This document shows positions 6,703 to 6,840 of a DNA stretch of 6,840 nt, piece by piece. This stretch comes from JAAYXU01 sp050942555. Lineage in GTDB: Bacteria > Bacillota > Clostridia > Christensenellales > UMGS416. Every line of letters starts with the position of its first letter. Position 1 is the stretch's first letter. The notes below the pieces were generated by a model. The model saw nothing but the letters and a program-made list of their open reading frames with translations, had not been told where the DNA came from and ran no database searches. The position numbers were made by a program, and so were the translations under genes. The DNA lies in assembly GCA_050942555.1 (NCBI GenBank), contig JBMNNN010000111.1, forward strand, positions 1 through 6,840. The letters run 5' to 3'.

Positions 6703-6788
6703 AAGAGACAACTAGATTTTAGCGGAGAACTTGCATAACCCAAGGTGACAGCATTTGCTTATTGGCATTTACTTGTTCTGCACTATTT

Positions 6789-6815
6789 GAGCTATTCAAT
6801 AGACTCCCTTTTTTT
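6789..6815 (+). terminator. Possible weak intrinsic terminator (plus strand)
   Basis: An imperfect inverted repeat (GAGCTA ... TAG-A-CTC, 6789-6806, one bulged A) is followed by CC and seven T residues (6809-6815). The shape is that of an intrinsic terminator, but the stem is short and AT-rich and no plus-strand gene lies upstream in the window, so its purpose is unclear. Confidence 0.2.
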
Positions 6816-6817
6816 AT

Positions 6818-6840
6818 GGCACTTTTTGCGAAAAAGTGCC
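6818..6840. repeat. Perfect 10-bp inverted repeat at the right edge
   Basis: GGCACTTTTT (6818-6827) and AAAAAGTGCC (6831-6840) are exact reverse complements around the 3-nt loop GCG. It could be the stem of an intrinsic terminator for a gene lying beyond the window, an end of an insertion sequence, or a dispersed palindromic repeat. On the minus strand it is followed by a run of A rather than T, so it is not a normal terminator in that direction; the plus-strand continuation is outside the window. Confidence 0.6.

Larger units (their letters stand above)
6703..6840. other. AT-rich intergenic edge, no supported gene
   Basis: This stretch is clearly richer in A and T than the rest of the window. 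No recognisable gene or RNA was found in it. One minus-strand frame is open from the window edge to a TAA at 6719-6721 (about 39 codons), but it has no recognisable motif and reads straight through the terminal hairpin, so it is not called. The change in composition may mark an intergenic gap or the edge of a transferred or mobile segment. Confidence 0.5.

Noticed and set aside
6719..6838. Minus-strand frame open to the right edge, possible 3' end of a neighbouring gene
   Set aside because: Only about 39 codons with no recognisable motif, and it reads through the perfect hairpin; short open frames are expected by chance.

Overview
The window reads as a compact, GC-rich chromosomal segment from a Gram-positive bacterium of the Firmicutes/Clostridia type. 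The reasons are the MurG, which has the Firmicutes form of the acceptor-side motif (FSKGGFVSVP...IHESDLTPGLAN), sigma-A-type promoters with perfect TATAAT boxes, strong GGAGG ribosome binding sites, and frequent GTG/TTG starts. The taxonomic call is inference; no rRNA or tRNA is present. No CRISPR array, phage gene or recognisable transposase was seen.

Layout from left to right. (1) Positions 15-1331, minus strand: a complete 12-helix major facilitator superfamily transporter. (2) Positions 1332-1552: a short divergent control region with a well-formed promoter in each direction and three copies of the hexamer GTATAC around the murG promoter. (3) Positions 1553-2632, plus strand: murG, the lipid II-forming glycosyltransferase, starting at TTG rather than at the upstream in-frame GTG, which is the promoter -35 box. 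(4) Positions 2618-6613, minus strand: a four-gene operon read right to left. It begins with three tandem M42-family metallo-aminopeptidase genes (A, 5570-6613; B, 4548-5579; C, 3527-4543) and ends with a membrane-anchored or exported ComEC-like metallo-beta-lactamase-fold hydrolase (2618-3502). Its promoter lies at about 6674-6702. (5) Positions 6703-6840: an AT-rich edge with no supported gene, ending in a perfect 10-bp inverted repeat.

How the genes work together: A, B and C overlap or nearly touch, and each downstream gene has its Shine-Dalgarno sequence at the end of the gene before it, so the three paralogues are probably made together. M42 enzymes form large tetrahedral dodecamers that trim peptides, so a mixed complex or a set of complementary specificities is a reasonable idea, but it is inference. 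The hydrolase at the end of the operon converges on murG and the two coding regions overlap by 15 bp, with no visible terminator between them. MurG and the transporter share only the divergent control region. Most of the window is ordinary housekeeping and metabolic content; the paralogue triplet and the right edge are the parts most worth a second look.
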